Source: CAWHOW01 sp050013795 (lineage in GTDB: Bacteria; Bacteroidota; Bacteroidia; Bacteroidales; CG2-30-32-10). From it: a DNA stretch of 10,474 nucleotides. The notes below the pieces were generated by a model. That model saw only the letters and a program-made list of their open reading frames with translations, searched no databases and had not been told where the DNA came from. The stretch lies in assembly GCA_050013795.1 (NCBI GenBank), contig JBEKEO010000090.1, positions 1-10,474 on the forward strand, read 5' to 3'. Of the stretch, positions 7,341 to 10,474 are shown piece by piece (positions within the stretch are counted from its first letter, which is position 1; each line of letters starts with the position of its first letter). The position numbers and the translations under genes are program-made.

Positions 7341-8600
7341 CTAATGCGTTATCACAACCTTTTGGGTCTGGGTAAGATGATCTGATTCCAGTCGTAAGAA
7401 ATAAATACCTTCGGTCAAATCATTGCTTTCGAAATTAGCAATATTCAAACCCATTTCGGCTTGCCCGCTATAAATTTTCTTGACCAGCTTTCCTGTAATA
7501 TCAAACATATCAAGGGATACAAATCCTGATTCATCCAATACGTATTTAATACGTCCTGTGCCATTCATGGGGTTTGGATAAACTTCAAACTTTACCGGTA
7601 TCACGGAAATATTATTTACTGCAGTTACTGTATTGCTTGTTGCCAGCCATATAGTGGCATTTACAATGGTAATTTCTTCCTCCCCATGTGGATCACCGGT
7701 CCAGCCATTTGAAAGGCTGCAATGAGAATTTGTTGTTGAGCCATCGTCTGTAGGCGAGCTGTCGCCAATAAAAGCAAATTTACCTTTTCCATATCTGCCA
7801 TGGCCGCACATAACTCCTGTATCGCCCACAACTCCGGAGAAAACATCGCCTGTAACTGTGGGGTTTCTTGTTGGGTACAGCGTTGCAGTTGTGCCATCGT
7901 GCCATTCCATGCCGGGAGAAGTTCCCATAGGGCCAATAATAATAGAGTCGGAAGATGATGAATTAACATGAGCAGATGATGGTGAAACATCTTCGTGCTT
8001 GTAAATGAAACCAAATGCTGTATCTTTAACCGGGTTACTCAAAATGAAATCATCCCAAACCATTACTGCATCCCATCCGTTACTTGTTCTGGAAGCGCCG
8101 GTATGGTCAGAGATCATAAACAGTCCGCCGCCATTTTTAACAAAGTTCATAAGGGCTTTTTTAGCGCTTGTTGAAAACTGGAATTGTGGTTCATTTATAA
8201 TGAAAACTTTATAATTGCTGAGGTCCTGTGCATGGCTTGAATTACCATAGGTAATGGAATCGAAAACGGTTAATGTTTCCACTTCATAACCTTTTTTCAC
8301 CATATCTATTGCCCAGGCGGAATTACCCCCGTCCCAATAATTTTCAGCCGTTGAACTTGTAACCGTGGATTGGGCAGGTGTCGGATATCGCTGAGGATTA
8401 TCATGATATCCGCCTGAAATAACCTGAGGCCTGCCTCCCGTGAGGTTATATTCAATATTAGCAACATCTGCATCTATTACCCAGTCTGCACTAGTACCTG
8501 CTGACTCCCCTTCAGTTGCATCAAATAAGATTTTAACCTGAGCTTTACTTAAATTATAAGTAGCCAGTACCATTAATAAAATAATGTAAATCCTTCTCAT
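7341..8600 (-). CDS. Secreted protein with N-terminal amidotransferase/ThuA-like domain and T9SS C-terminal sorting domain
   Basis: A 419-residue protein. Residues 1-20 are a signal peptide with cleavage probable at SKA-Q21. The mature part opens VKILFDATEGESAG (22-35), followed by YWDGGNSAWAIDMVKKGYEVETL (from 88), LSNYKVFIINEPQFQFS (127-143) and ALMNFVKNGGGLFMISDH (149-166). This alternation of core strands, a helix and a G-G-G-L-F-M-I-S-D-H turn resembles class I glutamine amidotransferase/ThuA/DUF4350-type alpha/beta folds. No nucleophile Cys is seen at the expected elbow, so enzyme activity is not supported. The C-terminus (about 339-419) is a T9SS type A sorting domain: VYPNPMNGTGRI, a LDMFDITGKLVKKI strand pair, then LTEGIYFLRLES and QKVVI at the end. 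The protein should therefore cross the outer membrane by T9SS and be released or surface-anchored. It lies 102 bases past the stop-proximal end of the PLD-like gene on the same strand, so an operon is possible. The actual function is unknown. Confidence 0.8.
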   Translation of the reverse strand: MRRIYIILLMVLATYNLSKAQVKILFDATEGESAGTSADWVIDADVANIEYNLTGGRPQVISGGYHDNPQRYPTPAQSTVTSSTAENYWDGGNSAWAIDMVKKGYEVETLTVFDSITYGNSSHAQDLSNYKVFIINEPQFQFSTSAKKALMNFVKNGGGLFMISDHTGASRTSNGWDAVMVWDDFILSNPVKDTAFGFIYKHEDVSPSSAHVNSSSSDSIIIGPMGTSPGMEWHDGTTATLYPTRNPTVTGDVFSGVVGDTGVMCGHGRYGKGKFAFIGDSSPTDDGSTTNSHCSLSNGWTGDPHGEEEITIVNATIWLATSNTVTAVNNISVIPVKFEVYPNPMNGTGRIKYVLDESGFVSLDMFDITGKLVKKIYSGQAEMGLNIANFESNDLTEGIYFLRLESDHLTQTQKVVITH

Positions 8601-8605
8601 TTCTA

Positions 8606-8617
8606 AATTCTCCTTTT
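8606..8617 (-). promoter_or_regulatory. Clear Shine-Dalgarno site of the 7341-8600 gene
   Basis: The minus strand reads AAAAAAGGAGAA followed by TTTAGAA and the ATG at 8600, a strong purine-rich site at standard spacing. It supports this start codon. Such a strong site stands out because the neighbouring genes have none. Confidence 0.6.
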
Positions 8618-8652
8618 TTATTTATTGAGTAATAATTTATTTCTATCCCTTT

Positions 8653-8703
8653 AGGATATGATCCTTTCTAAAGCAATTTCTAATATTAAATAAAGTATTT
8701 AAT
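8653..8703. repeat. Two small inverted repeats between the T9SS genes
   Basis: The gap between the two genes contains an AT-only inverted repeat, ATTAAATA-AAG-TATTTAAT (8685-8703), which touches the stop codon of the upstream gene, and AGGAT-ATG-ATCCT (8653-8665). Neither is followed by a U-tract, so neither is a good intrinsic terminator. No TAnnTTTG promoter lies in the gap on the minus strand. This is compatible with read-through from the PLD-like gene. Confidence 0.3.
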
Positions 8704-10166
8704 TATTGTATCAGGAACTTTCCAGCCTTCACCGGTTTGTTGTCATTGAACAGCTGGTAGAAATACATACCTTTAGCCTGAGTGCCGCAATTAATGACAT
8801 TTTGCTGGCTGTTAATTTGAATTTCATTCAGTTTATTCCCAAGTATATCATAAATAACCAGCCTGGCATTTGTTAATGTTACTAAAGGATTAATGTTCAT
8901 GTAAACAGGCGAGCCTTCAATAGCGGGGTTTGGATATATATATATGCCATCATCAGCAAGGCTAAGCGCTTTTACACCAAGAGTACCGCAAGGGTCGGTA
9001 GCATGTGTAACCGAAGTGCCCTTGATAGTTTTAAAATCGCCTGCAAAACTCTGCAAATAGAAGCGGGCTATAGTATCATTATGCACTATAACGGTGTTCT
9101 CGTCATTATAGCCGTTAGCTGAAGATGTCCAGTTGTGAGAGCCTGTAAGCACTTTAGGGTCGTCACAGGGCGCCGAAGGATTAACAATAAGGTACTTATT
9201 ATGATACATGTAACTGCCTGTATAACCTACAAAGTCGGCGCCCAAACCGTTGGGAAGTATGGTGGTATAAGGGGTATAAGTTCCGCTGCTGTAATTGTCG
9301 AGTATGGCATAAGCGGTGGCTCCTGCGGTTTTTTGTGTAACTATATCGTTGGCAGGATTTGTTTCGGTGAAAGTAAACATGCCGCAATACAGGTCATTAT
9401 TTGCAGTGCCTATAGTTGATTCTATTTTGCTTTCCACACCGTCGGTAGGGCTGAAATAAAGGTCGACATTGGAGCCGCCTATATTAAATGTATGCTGTGA
9501 GCCCCAGCTTCCTTTAGCTGAGCCGAATTTGGCGGCTGATGTATTGGCGGCAGTAGTGTGGGAAGTATCGCCCCACATAATGTTGAATTCGCTGGTATAT
9601 GCCCTGGCAAGCTGTTTCGACTGGAAAATAATAATATTATTATAGTCGCTTTCCTGCATTGCCAGATCCCAGTCGGGCGAACCGCTTATTACAAAAGCTT
9701 TGGTTGAATCGGCATACGTTACATCTATTATCACGACTTTATCGTGTGTAATTCCACTTGCAGTCGAAGGACTTGTTTCTTTCAGAATACTCGAACTAAG
9801 AGCCGCAACACCTGTATTATTGCCGGAGTTAGTTTCGCTATAATCATCAATATAACGTATTTTAACCCCTCTTGTGGCAGCAGCATTAAGGGCCGTACCT
9901 ATTTGATCTCCGGAAAATGTTTTATATTCGTATTGAATGATATCAACGGTTTTTTTTGCGCGGCTTATATAGGCAGCCACAGTATCCAATATGCTATTGT
10001 TCAGGTAAACAGCAGTGTTGCCTCCTACAGCAAATGTATTGTCAACCGGCTGGGTAAAATAACATTTCACCTTTCCTTTCATTGGCCATATTGTAGTGCT
10101 CTTCTGCGCAAACGTTAATTGAGAGGAAATCATCACAATTAATAAAAAAATAAAGGTCTTCTTCAT
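8703..10166 (-). CDS. Secreted phospholipase D-like (HKD) protein with T9SS sorting domain
   Basis: A 487-residue protein. Residues 1-20 are a signal peptide (cleavage likely TFA-Q21). Two PLD-like repeats follow. The first runs from about residue 52 and contains VDIIQYEYKTFSGDQI, then the HKD-type motif His141-x-Lys143-x4-Asp148 and GSPDWDLAMQESDYNN (162-177). The second contains LYCGMFTFTETN and the motif His322-x-Lys324-x4-Asn329, followed by LTGSHNWTSSANGYNDEN (340-357), the conserved post-motif GSxNW...NDEN block. The first repeat has Asp where this block has Asn (SPDW versus SHNW), and the second has Asn329 in place of the usual motif Asp. The residues from about 408 onward (IYIYPNPAIEGSP, LVIYDILGNKLNEI, GMYFYQLF, GKFLIQ) form a T9SS type A sorting domain. 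PLD-fold secreted enzymes cut phosphodiester bonds in phospholipids or nucleic acids; which substrate applies cannot be told here. The start MKKTFIFLL is supported by the signal peptide and the promoter upstream. Confidence 0.88.
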   Translation of the reverse strand: MKKTFIFLLIVMISSQLTFAQKSTTIWPMKGKVKCYFTQPVDNTFAVGGNTAVYLNNSILDTVAAYISRAKKTVDIIQYEYKTFSGDQIGTALNAAATRGVKIRYIDDYSETNSGNNTGVAALSSSILKETSPSTASGITHDKVVIIDVTYADSTKAFVISGSPDWDLAMQESDYNNIIIFQSKQLARAYTSEFNIMWGDTSHTTAANTSAAKFGSAKGSWGSQHTFNIGGSNVDLYFSPTDGVESKIESTIGTANNDLYCGMFTFTETNPANDIVTQKTAGATAYAILDNYSSGTYTPYTTILPNGLGADFVGYTGSYMYHNKYLIVNPSAPCDDPKVLTGSHNWTSSANGYNDENTVIVHNDTIARFYLQSFAGDFKTIKGTSVTHATDPCGTLGVKALSLADDGIYIYPNPAIEGSPVYMNINPLVTLTNARLVIYDILGNKLNEIQINSQQNVINCGTQAKGMYFYQLFNDNKPVKAGKFLIQ

Positions 10167-10200
10167 AATAGCTGTTTTTTGGTTTTTTTAAAAAAGCCAA

Positions 10201-10231
10201 CAAATTTACAACATCAAAAATCCGTTGTCAA
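10201..10231 (-). promoter_or_regulatory. Promoter of the PLD-like gene
   Basis: On the minus strand TTG (10231-10229), 20 bases, then TAAATTTG (10208-10201) matches the Bacteroidota promoter at both elements with standard spacing. Transcription would start near 10195, giving a leader of about 30 bases before the ATG at 10166. This is the best promoter in the window and may serve both T9SS genes. Confidence 0.65.
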
Positions 10232-10401
10232 GTTATAAAGGGGAAAAATTGTTAAAAAAGTTGTATGATGAAAAACACAATTTACCCTTCATTGCGGGGA
10301 GAAACGATAAAGCAATCTTGTTGGCTGACAGATTGCATCACTTTGTTTACAAAAAAGAAAATGTATATTTTATGCGGCTTGATGAACAGGCAGCAAAAAC
10401 A

Positions 10402-10432
10402 AAAGCCGTTTCAGAATATGCGAAACGGCTTT
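10402..10432 (-). terminator. Strong hairpin terminator for a minus-strand gene beyond the right edge
   Basis: AAAGCCGTTTC (10402-10412) and GAAACGGCTTT (10422-10432) are perfect 11-base complements around a nine-base loop. On the minus strand the stem is followed directly by TTTGTTTTTG-like U-rich sequence, a good rho-independent terminator. On the plus strand the stem is followed by CATGCC, so it works mainly leftward. It implies that a minus-strand transcription unit ends close to the right edge, just upstream of the PLD-like promoter. Confidence 0.7.
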
Positions 10433-10474
10433 CATGCCATGAAAAAAAACTTTTAATGTGTTGCGAAAATACAA

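Larger units (their letters stand above)
10167..10474. other. Right-edge region, no confident gene
   Basis: The 308 bases right of the PLD-like gene contain its promoter and a left-pointing terminator. They also hold a plus-strand frame open from 10192 to the edge (about 94 codons, for example the FIAGRNDKAILLADRLHHF stretch) with no ATG before 10369; only TTG codons (10225, 10243, 10261) could start it. A second frame with ATG at 10265 gives 63 codons ending at 10456. Neither resembles a family I recognise, and both overlap the terminator hairpin, so neither is called as a gene. Confidence 0.4.

Noticed and set aside
9744..10118. A 124-codon plus-strand frame opposite the PLD-like gene
   Set aside because: The minus strand encodes the signal peptide and first HKD motif over this stretch; the Cys- and Ser-rich plus-strand product looks like a shadow.
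10265..10456. A 63-codon plus-strand frame starting ATGATGAAAAAC
   Set aside because: It has no recognisable family or ribosome binding site, contains the terminator hairpin near its end, and competes with another open frame on the same strand.

Overview
The window reads as a chromosomal segment from a low-GC member of the Bacteroidota. The evidence is two secreted proteins ending in type IX secretion (T9SS) sorting domains, a TonB-dependent receptor with an N-terminal carboxypeptidase-regulatory-like domain, several upstream sites matching the Bacteroidota promoter form TTG-N(17-23)-TAnnTTTG, and mostly weak Shine-Dalgarno sequences. T9SS suggests an environmental or non-Bacteroides lineage. 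That placement is inference.

Left part (1-4406) holds housekeeping and envelope genes. On the minus strand, gcvT (glycine cleavage T protein) is followed after 25 bases by the start of a second minus-strand gene cut by the left edge. The 22 visible residues resemble the N-terminus of the 2-phosphosulfolactate phosphatase (ComB) family. Divergent from gcvT, on the plus strand, is a 623-residue membrane-anchored nucleotide-sugar 4,6-dehydratase of the CapD/WbpM/PglF type, probably serving surface polysaccharide or glycan synthesis. It converges on sucC (succinyl-CoA ligase beta subunit, minus strand), with only 3 bases between the two stop codons.

Middle part (4407-7340): a 280-base divergent intergenic region precedes a plus-strand TonB-dependent outer-membrane receptor. 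Its reading frame is interrupted once, by an in-frame TAG at 5599-5601. The frame is open on both sides, so this is an 837-codon receptor gene with a single nonsense codon: a recent pseudogene, a sequence error or, least likely, recoding.

Right part (7341-10166): two minus-strand genes encode secreted proteins with signal peptides and C-terminal T9SS sorting domains. The upstream one is a phospholipase D-like protein with two HKD-type motifs, the second carrying Asn where Asp is expected. The downstream one has an N-terminal domain that looks like a class I glutamine amidotransferase/ThuA-like Rossmann fold of unknown function. They lie 98 bases apart; the first has a good promoter and the second a clear ribosome binding site but no obvious promoter, so they may be co-transcribed. 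The last 308 bases hold that promoter, a strong hairpin terminator pointing left (for a gene beyond the right edge), and an open but start-less plus-strand frame.

I saw no CRISPR array, insertion sequence, phage gene, rRNA or tRNA. Most of the window is ordinary; the points worth a second look are the interrupted receptor and the secreted T9SS pair.
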